The notes under the pieces: model-generated
Database searches by the model: none
Seen by the model: only the letters and a program-made list of their open reading frames with translations
Told to the model about the DNA's origin: nothing
Assembly: GCF_000378225.1 (NCBI RefSeq)
Contig: NZ_KB905148.1
Span: forward strand, 1 to 38,567
Length of the DNA stretch: 38,567 nt
Reading direction: 5' to 3'
Source of the DNA: Methylophilus methylotrophus DSM 46235 = ATCC 53528
GTDB taxonomy: Bacteria; Pseudomonadota; Gammaproteobacteria; Burkholderiales; Methylophilaceae
In this document: positions 1 to 7,169 of the stretch, piece by piece
Numbering within the stretch: position 1 is the stretch's first letter
Layout: each line of letters starts with the position of its first letter
Program-made: the position numbers and the translations under genes

Positions 1-772
1 CCAAAGAGGACGACACCCAGCCATCACGACCTTGCGGCTCCCTTGCGTTGTTGGCTACGGCCGCTGCGCTTAACATCGCTACGCGAATTAGCCTACGCCG
101 TAACAGACTGCTTCGCAGTCTTAGTTGTCAGCAAAGTAAGCGGTCACGAAACTCGCCCTGACAAGCCACACAATTCGTGACTTGTTGCGGAGCTCAAACA
201 ATCGCTCCCTTGTTTCTTAACTTTGTCTGCGCTACTCAGCGTGATGAATGGGATTTATCTCGCCAAACTAGCGCAGTAGGAATTTGGGCGTTGAAAAAAC
301 TCAAACTCTTTTTTTAATCTACAAACGGTGGCGCTCATGGGTTTTCGGGCCCCCATCTGCCGCGCCGAGTAGCGCAGGCAGCGTGAGGGTTTTCGGCCAG
401 CGGTTGTCCGAGTTCCGCGGTGGCTTGCGCAGTGTGCAAGCCGCTAGGGCGAGTTTCGCTGGACGCTCACATCAAGTCCGGCAACGGACGAAAGTCCTAG
501 GATGAGCAACGCAGGATAAAAGCGGAAGCTAGGGTGCATTTCTTTTGGTTACTTTATCTTTGTGCAAGCAAAGAAAAGTAACTCGCTGAGAAAGCGAAAA
601 GCAAACTGACAAACAACTACGCGCGAGCATACATGCCCACCCTACCAATTCGACTTAGCTTAACCTGACGACTAGCCTATACCGCAACTCTTCGTTAGTT
701 GTGGTTAGTTTCCAGGGAGCAAGCGCCAGTAAGTAACGTGCTCACAGGGGATAAAAACACCTCAAAGGATAA
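1..772. repeat. Gene-free region built from dispersed repeat modules
   Basis: No convincing gene lies before the end of lnt at 773. The region is a patchwork of modules that also occur at 38423-38567. Positions 1-28 match 38538-38565 at 25 of 28 bases in the same orientation. Positions 51-130 and 657-705 are inverted copies of the module at 38471-38541. Positions 545-600 are an inverted copy of the hairpin module at 38423-38474. The centre (about 270-540) contains a 73-codon open frame that I take to be non-coding. Nothing resembles a transposase. The modular, hairpin-rich layout fits a dispersed intergenic repeat family. Confidence 0.8.
549..581. repeat. Long hairpin of the repeat module, left copy
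   Basis: TTACTTTATCTTTG at 549-562 faces CAAAGAAAAGTAA at 569-581 across a short loop. The reverse complement of this segment and its flank aligns with the right-end hairpin at 38439-38472. Both have a TCGC...GCGA stem next to it, on the 3' side here and on the 5' side at the right end. It is not followed by a convincing T-run and is better described as a repeat than as a terminator of lnt, which ends about 190 bases away. Confidence 0.7.
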
Positions 773-2266
773 CTAATGATTAACCGCATACAATGACCTT
801 CTGCTCCAAAGCCAGATCAAGCCGACGACACTCAACAGCAAAAATGCCCAGTTCCCCCACCAAACATAAGGCGTTGTCCCTTGGTAACTCTGCGCCTGCC
901 CGGTCAAAATCACAGCCTCATCATGCGGTGCATGCTGGAGCACCTGGCCATTTTTATCGATGATGGCAGTGGCTCCCGTATTGGTGCTACGTAACACCAT
1001 GCGCCCTGTTTCAACCGCACGTACCTGACTGAATTGCATATGCTGGTCGGCCGCAAATGATTGCCCGTACCAAGCATCGTTACTAATATTCACCAGCAAC
1101 TCTGCCTGAGGAAGTTGCTGGGCAATCTCTTCGCCAAATACATCTTCATAGCAAATATTCACGCCCACTTTTTGTCCGGCGATCAGCAGTGGTTGTTTGG
1201 AGGTTCCGCGTGACAAGTCGCTTAGCGGCATATGCAGCCAATCGCGGTAAATCCAACCGAAGACGCTTTTAAGCGGAATATATTCCCCAAACGGGACCAG
1301 GTGACTTTTAGAATAGGACTGTGTCTCTACCGTGCCCAAACTGATCGCACTATTAAAATATTCGCCCTGCTTTGATTCGACCACCCCCACCAGCAGATCA
1401 CCTCGCTGATTCTGGGCATGCTGCTTCAAGGCATTCAGGTAAGACGGATCCAGCTGCTCGACTAAGACTGGCAAAGCCGTTTCCGGCAGCACAATCAATT
1501 GCGCCTGCGCTTGACGCACCATTTCCAGATATTGTTTTAAGGTCTGTTCGGCATGCTCAGGGGACCATTTCATGCTCTGGCTGATATTCCCTTGTAATAA
1601 GGCGACACTAAAGGGCTGGCCGACAGGGTTTGTCCAGGGCACAACAGTCAGTGCACTGCCTGCGACCAGCAGAATTATCATGATCACCACTGCCCGCGTG
1701 CGCTGGATAGTGCTAGCAATCATGACCAGGCAGGCTGCAAACAAAACAACTAAAGCCGAGACGCCGTAGACGCCAACAACGGGTAGAAAACCCGTCAGCG
1801 GACTATCTGGTGCCTGGCTGTAGCCGAGCGTCAGCCAGGGGAATCCGGTAAAAATCCAGCTGCGCACCCAGTCGGACAAGGCCCACAAAATGGGAGCCGC
1901 CCACAGCAAATGTCCTATTCTTTTTGCCAGGTAACCCGCCACTGCCGGGAACAACGCCATAAAAGCACACAGGCAAAAAGTCGAGAAGCCAGCAAACCAC
2001 CATGGCATGCCGCCAAACGTATGCAGGCTGATATAAATCCAGTAGATACCAAATATATAAAACCCCAGGCCAAACGCAAGCCCCAGCTTGAACACTTGTG
2101 CGGGCGTTTTTGCCTGATGCCATAACCAGAGCTGGCCAGCCATGGTCAGCCATGGCAACCAGAATAAGCCAAAGGGTGCAAAGCCAAACACGGTGAGTAC
2201 GCCTAACAATGCGGCCAGTATCGCCCGCTGCCACACAGTCGCCTGATTCAACCAATCAAAACTCAA
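773..2266 (-). CDS. lnt: Apolipoprotein N-acyltransferase
   Basis: Inner-membrane enzyme that adds the third acyl chain to the N-terminal cysteine of lipoproteins, the last step of lipoprotein maturation. The 497-residue length fits the family. The first ~210 residues are a series of hydrophobic membrane segments, followed by a periplasmic nitrilase-type domain and one last membrane segment near residue 470. The catalytic triad is visible: Glu262 (LPET), Lys320 (YSKSHLVPFGEY) and Cys372 (NICYEDVF), with spacing close to the E. coli enzyme. The start is TTG at 2266, overlapping the stop of the upstream gene as TTGA, with AAAGGTG just upstream as ribosome binding site. It is the last gene of a five-gene minus-strand operon, which places lipoprotein maturation with a glycolipid-modifying set. 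No clear terminator is visible downstream. Confidence 0.96.
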   Translation of the reverse strand: MSFDWLNQATVWQRAILAALLGVLTVFGFAPFGLFWLPWLTMAGQLWLWHQAKTPAQVFKLGLAFGLGFYIFGIYWIYISLHTFGGMPWWFAGFSTFCLCAFMALFPAVAGYLAKRIGHLLWAAPILWALSDWVRSWIFTGFPWLTLGYSQAPDSPLTGFLPVVGVYGVSALVVLFAACLVMIASTIQRTRAVVIMIILLVAGSALTVVPWTNPVGQPFSVALLQGNISQSMKWSPEHAEQTLKQYLEMVRQAQAQLIVLPETALPVLVEQLDPSYLNALKQHAQNQRGDLLVGVVESKQGEYFNSAISLGTVETQSYSKSHLVPFGEYIPLKSVFGWIYRDWLHMPLSDLSRGTSKQPLLIAGQKVGVNICYEDVFGEEIAQQLPQAELLVNISNDAWYGQSFAADQHMQFSQVRAVETGRMVLRSTNTGATAIIDKNGQVLQHAPHDEAVILTGQAQSYQGTTPYVWWGNWAFLLLSVVGLIWLWSRRSLYAVNH

Positions 2267-3114
2267 GTGTCACCTTTCACAGAGCCTTTGACAGGCTGAA
2301 TATCGGCAATCCCTAACCAGGCAGAGAAATCTGCCGATTGCATGACTTGCCACTCCACCATCCTGGCGATAGCAATCGGGTCATCGGAATCAATTTTTTG
2401 GGTGGGTCGCGCTGGATGGCACATAAGTACCGGGGGCAAACCTGCTTCAGGTCCCGGGGCATATGACAGTTGCTTGAGTTGTTTTACCCAGCTCATCCAG
2501 TGCGCCTGGTAAGCGGCGGCATCCCCTTCAAAATCGTATACACCGAGCAATAATGGTGAAAAACGAAATCCAGCGGCATTGGCCAATCGTTTCAACTTTT
2601 CTGCGCCCAGCCAATGAATGATGCGGGCTTTAAGGCCACTGCCGGGGGGCGGACTGGAAATACGCAGCCATGGTCGCTCTGCGAATGGTAAATGCCCGTA
2701 GCGCTCTTGCAATATATTGACCAGCGCTTCGCGAATGACGGGTAACTGATGTACATGTAAATGGCCATCTACATAATCAGGAGGCGTCTGCATCGCCAGT
2801 TCAAACGCGTCTAATTGCTGCTGAATATTGTCGACAACGGCTTGCCTGTTTAGTACGCCAGACAGGCTGCGCAAGACGAGTAGAGAATGTGGATACCGGA
2901 TGGTGTGCGAAAACTGCGTGAAATCCAGATGCACTCCAATATCAGCATGTTCTCGGATGGCGGGCGTTAAGGCTCTTGCACTACCAGACCAATCGGGGCT
3001 TAAGGTCATGCAGGAGGCGGCAGTCACTACACCCCGTTCTATGAGTGCCAGAATCGCGGCATCAATCGCAGGCGACTGTGCGTAGTCATCGGCACAGATA
3101 ATCAACTTAGCCAT
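2263..3114 (-). CDS. YdjC/ChbG/HpnK-family carbohydrate deacetylase (NaxD/LgmC-like)
   Basis: Predicted metal-dependent deacetylase that removes an N-acetyl group from an amino sugar. The family's metal-binding motifs are present: ADDY near the N-terminus, a GVHLDF motif, and DGHLHVHQLP around residue 150. Members include ChbG (chitooligosaccharides), HpnK (hopanoids) and NaxD/LgmC (undecaprenyl-phosphate hexosamine). The neighbours are a GT2 polyprenyl-phosphate glycosyltransferase, a GtrA-like protein and a GT-C transferase, so the NaxD/LgmC role (deacetylating a lipid-linked HexNAc before transfer to lipid A) is the best inference. No other hopanoid gene is in view. I start at the ATG at 3114, which has AAGGA four to five bases upstream. 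An in-frame GTG at 3126 would overlap the stop of the preceding gene. Confidence 0.85.
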   Translation of the reverse strand: MAKLIICADDYAQSPAIDAAILALIERGVVTAASCMTLSPDWSGSARALTPAIREHADIGVHLDFTQFSHTIRYPHSLLVLRSLSGVLNRQAVVDNIQQQLDAFELAMQTPPDYVDGHLHVHQLPVIREALVNILQERYGHLPFAERPWLRISSPPPGSGLKARIIHWLGAEKLKRLANAAGFRFSPLLLGVYDFEGDAAAYQAHWMSWVKQLKQLSYAPGPEAGLPPVLMCHPARPTQKIDSDDPIAIARMVEWQVMQSADFSAWLGIADIQPVKGSVKGDT

Positions 3115-3122
3115 GCCATCCT

Positions 3123-3506
3123 TCACGAATATTGAAAAGCCCAGAAACGGCTAAGTAGCCAGGTACTGACTGCAATGATGACCATCACCATGCCTAACAC
3201 GAACCAGAATGGTAACGGAGTATAAGTCAGTGCCAGCCATAGTAAACCCTGATTGCCGAGAAAACCGAGCAATGCGACCGCCAGGAACTTGAAAAAAGCT
3301 GTCATGTGGCTGGCTTGTGTGCCGCGAAATGACCAACGGCGGTGACCGATATAACTGACTGGGAAAGCACATAAAAACCCTATCCAGTTTGCATCTGCTG
3401 GCTGCCAGTCACCCGCGTGCGCAAGCAATGCCACCACATAATGTACAGCGGCAGCCAGGGCGCCTACACTCACAAATCCTAATACAGAAGCACGCATGTC
3501 ATTCAT
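3123..3506 (-). CDS. GtrA-family small membrane protein
   Basis: A 127-residue protein with four predicted membrane segments (about residues 8-30, 37-55, 68-90 and 98-120) and the GtrA-family pattern around YIGHRRWSF at residues 50-60. Family members assist movement of polyprenyl-phosphate sugars across the inner membrane in O-antigen glucosylation and related pathways. It sits between a GT2 transferase, whose stop it shares as TGATG, and a sugar deacetylase. A flippase role for the lipid-linked sugar made by the GT2 enzyme therefore fits, and LgmD of Bordetella is a functional parallel. The substrate is inferred from context only. Confidence 0.85.
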   Translation of the reverse strand: MNDMRASVLGFVSVGALAAAVHYVVALLAHAGDWQPADANWIGFLCAFPVSYIGHRRWSFRGTQASHMTAFFKFLAVALLGFLGNQGLLWLALTYTPLPFWFVLGMVMVIIAVSTWLLSRFWAFQYS

Positions 3507-4516
3507 CAGGGATGATCAGTTGAAGAGCTTGTCGCTGGCTGAACCACTTCTGCAACGATATAGGGTGGGCGTCCCTTGACTTCGTCATAGACACGAGCCA
3601 GGTATTCGCCCAGGATGCCAATAAACAATAACTGCACGCCGGCAAAGAACATCATGCTGGCTACCACTGTGGGCCAGCCTGGAATGGACTCATGAAAGAA
3701 CAAAGTGTCAATAATCACCACTGCGCCATAAGCAAACGCAATCAACGCCAGGATGGCGCCTGTTAAACTGGCCAGTCGCAAGGGTAAAACCGAAAATCCG
3801 GTAATGCCAGTCCATGCCAAGCCAATCAATTTGAGTTTCGAATAGGCACTTTCACCGTGCAGGCGCGGCAAAGGCGTATAGGGAATGCCAATCGATTTAT
3901 AGCCTACCCAGGCATATATCCCTTTCATGAAACGATTGCGCTCTGGCAAGGCACACAGGGCATCCACCACTTTGCGGTTCATGAGGCGAAAATCACCGGC
4001 ATCACGCGGAATTTCAATATGATTGCTGGTGCTCATCATGCGGTAAAACAGACGTGAGCCCCACAATTTGAAAGAAGACTCCTGCTCACGATCCTGACGC
4101 ACGGCATAGACCATATCATAGCCCTCGCGCCACTTTTCCAGCATGGTCAGCATGAGTTCAGAGGCATGTTGACCGTCGGCATCCATACATATTACCAGGT
4201 CTCCCTTGGCGTAACTCAGGCCGGCACTGATGGCGTTTTCCTTGCCGAAGTTACGTGAAAACCTAACCAGAGTCACCTGACAAGTCTCAATCAGTGATTG
4301 CACGACTTGTGAGGTCTGGTCACGGCTGCCATCATCAACCACCACAATATCCCAGTAGGGAGACATCTGCCGCAAAACGCCACGGATATTTTGCAAGGTG
4401 CGAGCAATATTTTTTTCTTCATTATAGGCAGGCACCATGACCGTGATGTGCGGCTGGGCAGTTTGGCGATGGGCTTCGATCTCTGTACTCGTCATGGCGT
4501 CACGTAGAAGGTTCAC
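3506..4516 (-). CDS. GT2 polyprenyl-phosphate glycosyltransferase (GtrB/ArnC/LgmA-like)
   Basis: Transfers a sugar from a nucleotide sugar to undecaprenyl phosphate on the cytoplasmic face. The 336-residue protein has a GT-A fold at the N-terminus (MVPAYNEEKNI; VVDDGSRDQT; MDADGQH as the DXD-type metal site) and two C-terminal membrane helices (about 235-260 and 275-300), the usual GtrB/DPM1 layout. It is followed directly by a GtrA-like gene and a sugar deacetylase. This set points to a lipid-linked HexNAc that is then deacetylated. The start is uncertain: GTG at 4516 or ATG at 4495 (MTSTEIEAH). Neither has a strong ribosome binding site. The gap to the upstream GT-C gene is 24 bases, so they are probably co-transcribed. 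Confidence 0.92.
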   Translation of the reverse strand: MNLLRDAMTSTEIEAHRQTAQPHITVMVPAYNEEKNIARTLQNIRGVLRQMSPYWDIVVVDDGSRDQTSQVVQSLIETCQVTLVRFSRNFGKENAISAGLSYAKGDLVICMDADGQHASELMLTMLEKWREGYDMVYAVRQDREQESSFKLWGSRLFYRMMSTSNHIEIPRDAGDFRLMNRKVVDALCALPERNRFMKGIYAWVGYKSIGIPYTPLPRLHGESAYSKLKLIGLAWTGITGFSVLPLRLASLTGAILALIAFAYGAVVIIDTLFFHESIPGWPTVVASMMFFAGVQLLFIGILGEYLARVYDEVKGRPPYIVAEVVQPATSSSTDHP

Positions 4517-4540
4517 TGCGGTTATTGTAGCGGATTGCTA

Positions 4541-6169
4541 TTAGTTTTTGGCGGGTGTTGCCTGGCGATCAGCACCTTGTAATGCGCGGCGGTCCTTGAC
4601 CACCGCCAGCCACATGCCTTGACGCTGCACGCCACCCACCAGTTTGCCTTTCATGACTTCATGACAATGCATATTCGTCGTAGACAGGAAGAAATCAGCT
4701 TCTTCCCAGCGGCGGGTCACACTGAAACGCCCATCGAGATAGGGTTCGATTTGTGGGGTATCGACACAGGCAGCGACCCAGTAAGGCTGCTGACGCTCTG
4801 GCAGTTTCATTTCAGTGAGTTGATCTGCCGCGGCACGTAAAGCACTTGACCAGTAATCGCCTTCCCATTTGAACTGGGCCTGCACCTGATCGCCAGCAAG
4901 GCGGTTTAGCCTGACGTACTGGTAAGGATGGAGTTGGACGATATCCAGCAAGTTGACTAACATCAGGCCTGTCATGACGCCAGCCCAGATGGCTTGGTAA
5001 ATGGCTCGCCCAGCTACATGGCTGCTGGCTAACGCGCGCCAGACCGCCACAATCGTCCAGGCAGAAATAATGGCCAGTAACGGCAGCAAAAAGGTGAAGT
5101 GGCGAACACCGTTATACAGCGCAGGCCTGTCATCCATCACGAAGACTAGCGGGAACAGGATACCAACTAACAAAGTTGCCATGACCATGCGTGCGGACCG
5201 TTCAGCGAAACACAATGCATCACGGCAAAACAGCCACAATAACGGCAGCCCCAATAACCCAAGCAAAGCAGCTTCGGGCAATTTGACCGCCAGGTACTGA
5301 AACAGGTAACTGCGCGGCACTTCGCTAATGTTATAGACCACACCGTTGGCAATGGTCTGCATATTAAAATCAAAGTGTGAGAAAGATTTGGCAGCTTCGA
5401 GTAAATTGTCCGCCTCAATCACACTCCATGGCCAGCACATGGCCATAAACACAAATGCCAACACTGCAGCGGGTAACAAAACCACCGTCATGCGCAGCAA
5501 ACGTGAGAAGACAGGTGTACGCTCAAACCTGTGGTCAAGCAAGACGCGCCCTATCACTAGCAAAATAAGATAGATAACAGCAAATGCGCCGCCTACTCGC
5601 AATCCTAATGCGCCACCGATGGCGATGCCTAGCAATACAATCGCCTTGCCACTGACATTCTCCATATCGCGCACCACCAGCGCCATGGCATACAGTGCCC
5701 ACAGCATGCAAGTCGCGAAGGGCACATCTTTGGTATGGGTAAACATGGTGCCCGACCAGGAGACGGTGAGGAACAACATGATCATCGCCAGCAATGACAG
5801 GCGCGAACCGCCAAGCAAGCCTGCAAACCTTGATACGCCGTAAAATCCCAGTAGACCAAACAGGGCAGAAAGTAAGTGCCGGATATCCCAGATCATGATG
5901 GGAATATAAGGGTCTATTGCCGCCGCGATAATGTCAAACAAGCCACCGTACAAATAAAGATTACGGTAGTGAAAAGCATCCTGGTCCTTGAACCCGGACT
6001 GGTACCAGTCGAGCAGCATCTGGCCATAAGTATGCTGCACATACTCGTCATTACTGATGCCATGCTGACGGAAAGTGAGACCTACCCAGATAAACAGGCC
6101 CAGCCAGAAAAACCGTATCAACCAGCGATACATGTCAGCCGAACAGCATGGAGTAGAAGTGAGTTTCAT
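4541..6169 (-). CDS. GT-C (family 39-like) membrane glycosyltransferase
   Basis: A 542-residue polytopic membrane protein with roughly ten to twelve hydrophobic segments and a periplasmic C-terminal domain from about residue 430. An acidic DE pair (SNDEYVQHTYG, residues 39-49) follows the first membrane helix, which is where GT-C enzymes such as ArnT and protein O-mannosyltransferases keep catalytic acids. Such enzymes take a sugar from a polyprenyl-phosphate donor and transfer it in the periplasm. As first gene of the operon with GT2, GtrA and deacetylase genes, it is the likely final transferase, comparable to ArnT, FlmK or LgmB. The acceptor (lipid A, other glycolipid or protein) cannot be read from the sequence. 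Confidence 0.8.
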   Translation of the reverse strand: MKLTSTPCCSADMYRWLIRFFWLGLFIWVGLTFRQHGISNDEYVQHTYGQMLLDWYQSGFKDQDAFHYRNLYLYGGLFDIIAAAIDPYIPIMIWDIRHLLSALFGLLGFYGVSRFAGLLGGSRLSLLAMIMLFLTVSWSGTMFTHTKDVPFATCMLWALYAMALVVRDMENVSGKAIVLLGIAIGGALGLRVGGAFAVIYLILLVIGRVLLDHRFERTPVFSRLLRMTVVLLPAAVLAFVFMAMCWPWSVIEADNLLEAAKSFSHFDFNMQTIANGVVYNISEVPRSYLFQYLAVKLPEAALLGLLGLPLLWLFCRDALCFAERSARMVMATLLVGILFPLVFVMDDRPALYNGVRHFTFLLPLLAIISAWTIVAVWRALASSHVAGRAIYQAIWAGVMTGLMLVNLLDIVQLHPYQYVRLNRLAGDQVQAQFKWEGDYWSSALRAAADQLTEMKLPERQQPYWVAACVDTPQIEPYLDGRFSVTRRWEEADFFLSTTNMHCHEVMKGKLVGGVQRQGMWLAVVKDRRALQGADRQATPAKN

Positions 6170-6231
6170 GGGCTATTAAATCGTGAAGAATCAACACGCG
6201 CAAGCGTATCACGACACCCTGGCCGAAGATA

Positions 6232-6253
6232 GAGCGTGAACCCTGTCACGCTC
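6232..6253 (-). terminator. Hairpin downstream of phoB
   Basis: GAGCGTGA (6232-6239) and TCACGCTC (6246-6253) form a perfect 8-bp stem with a 6-base loop in the short gap between phoB and the GT-C gene. On the minus strand it is followed by TATCTT, a weak T-run. It could end phoB transcription and separate it from the glycosyltransferase operon. Confidence 0.5.
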
Positions 6254-6292
6254 AAATAAAATCCCTAATCGATATTGGGCAATATCTAAAGA

Positions 6293-6997
6293 TTAATTAC
6301 CGGGATCGGTATGTACGGAAAAACGATAGCCCGAGCCACGTACAGTTTGAATCATCTCCTGGTGATTAGAGGCAACCAAGGCGTTACGCAAGCGACGGAT
6401 ATGCACATCCACGGTACGGTCTTCCACAAACACGCGGTCACCCCACACTTTATCCAGGAGTTGCGTACGGCTGTGCACACGCTCAGGGTTGGTCATGAAG
6501 AAATGCAGCAACTTAAACTCGGTGGGGCCCAGTGGAATATGCACATTGTGGCCCGTCACGCGGTGTGTGGTCGGATCCAGGTGCAAACCGGCGATTTCAA
6601 TCGGATCATCGGTCATTTGCGGCGCCCGTCTGCGCAATACTGCCTTGATACGGGCATTGAGTTCACGCGGGCTGAATGGCTTGGTCACATAATCATCGGC
6701 GCCCACTTCCAGGCCACGCACCTTGTCAAACTCATCACCACGGGCGGTCAGCATGATAATCGGCACTTCTTTGGTCAGGCTGTCAGACTTAAGGCGGCGG
6801 GCAAATTCGATCCCGCTCATGCCAGGCAACATCCAGTCGAGCAAAATCAGGTCTGGCATAGTTTCACGCAACAGCATTTGTGCATGTTCAACGCTGGTGG
6901 CGCGGATGGCATGATGCCCCGCTTGTTTGATATTCAACGCCAGCAATTCCTGGATCGCCGGTTCGTCTTCTACCACCAAAATATTCGCTGCAGCCAT
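6293..6997 (-). CDS. phoB: Phosphate regulon response regulator PhoB
   Basis: Two-component response regulator. An N-terminal receiver domain (about 1-120) has the acidic pocket (VVEDE), the phospho-acceptor aspartate in [10 protein letters not shown], the switch threonine in MLTARG and the conserved lysine in VTKPFSP. An OmpR/PhoB winged helix (about 130-225) follows, with the [14 protein letters not shown] recognition region typical of PhoB. The start is placed at ATG 6997 (MAAANIL), preceded by GGGAG. An in-frame ATG or alternative at 7015 is less well placed. phoR is not adjacent: the gene ends before an unrelated glycosyltransferase. A near-consensus Pho box lies upstream (7066-7083), which indicates autoregulation. 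Confidence 0.95.
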   Translation of the reverse strand: MAAANILVVEDEPAIQELLALNIKQAGHHAIRATSVEHAQMLLRETMPDLILLDWMLPGMSGIEFARRLKSDSLTKEVPIIMLTARGDEFDKVRGLEVGADDYVTKPFSPRELNARIKAVLRRRAPQMTDDPIEIAGLHLDPTTHRVTGHNVHIPLGPTEFKLLHFFMTNPERVHSRTQLLDKVWGDRVFVEDRTVDVHIRRLRNALVASNHQEMIQTVRGSGYRFSVHTDPGN

Positions 6998-7065
6998 GAC
7001 ACTCCCTTCAAGCAATCATTGAGATCAAAGTATTGATTTAATGCTCGCCAGTTTATGAATGAATT

Positions 7066-7083
7066 ATGACAGTTTAATGACAA
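7066..7083 (-). promoter_or_regulatory. Pho box in the phoB promoter
   Basis: On the minus strand the sequence reads TTGTCAT-TAAA-CTGTCAT, two 7-base half sites separated by four A/T bases, matching the classical CTGTCAT-N4-CTGTCAT Pho box with one mismatch. Ten bases after the second half site comes TAAACT (7050-7055), at the distance expected for the -10 element of a PhoB-activated promoter in which the Pho box replaces the -35. The box points towards phoB and not towards the divergent transporter. Confidence 0.85.
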
Positions 7084-7129
7084 ACTCACATAATTTTAAA
7101 TTTGCTTTTATTGCCTTTTGAAGCAATTT

Positions 7130-7144
7130 GTAACAAGATGTTAC
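7130..7144. promoter_or_regulatory. Inverted repeat upstream of the OFA transporter
   Basis: GTAAC-AAGAT-GTTAC is a short perfect dyad 25 bases before the transporter start, in a position suitable for an operator. The arms are only five bases long, so chance is possible. I cannot assign a regulator. Confidence 0.3.
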
Positions 7145-7169
7145 GGCAAAAAATAAAAGGGTTTTGATC

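Noticed and set aside
284-505. 73-codon open frame in the left repeat region
   Set aside because: It lies inside repeat modules, has low-complexity Arg/Ser/Gly content and looks like the false proteins that this repeat type yields in many genomes.
6311-7036. 241-codon frame antisense to phoB
   Set aside because: Long only because it mirrors the codon structure of phoB. The phoB frame has every family motif.
7102-7144. Possible FNR or CRP site upstream of the OFA transporter
   Set aside because: The dyad arms (GTAAC/GTTAC) do not match either consensus. I list it only as an unassigned inverted repeat.
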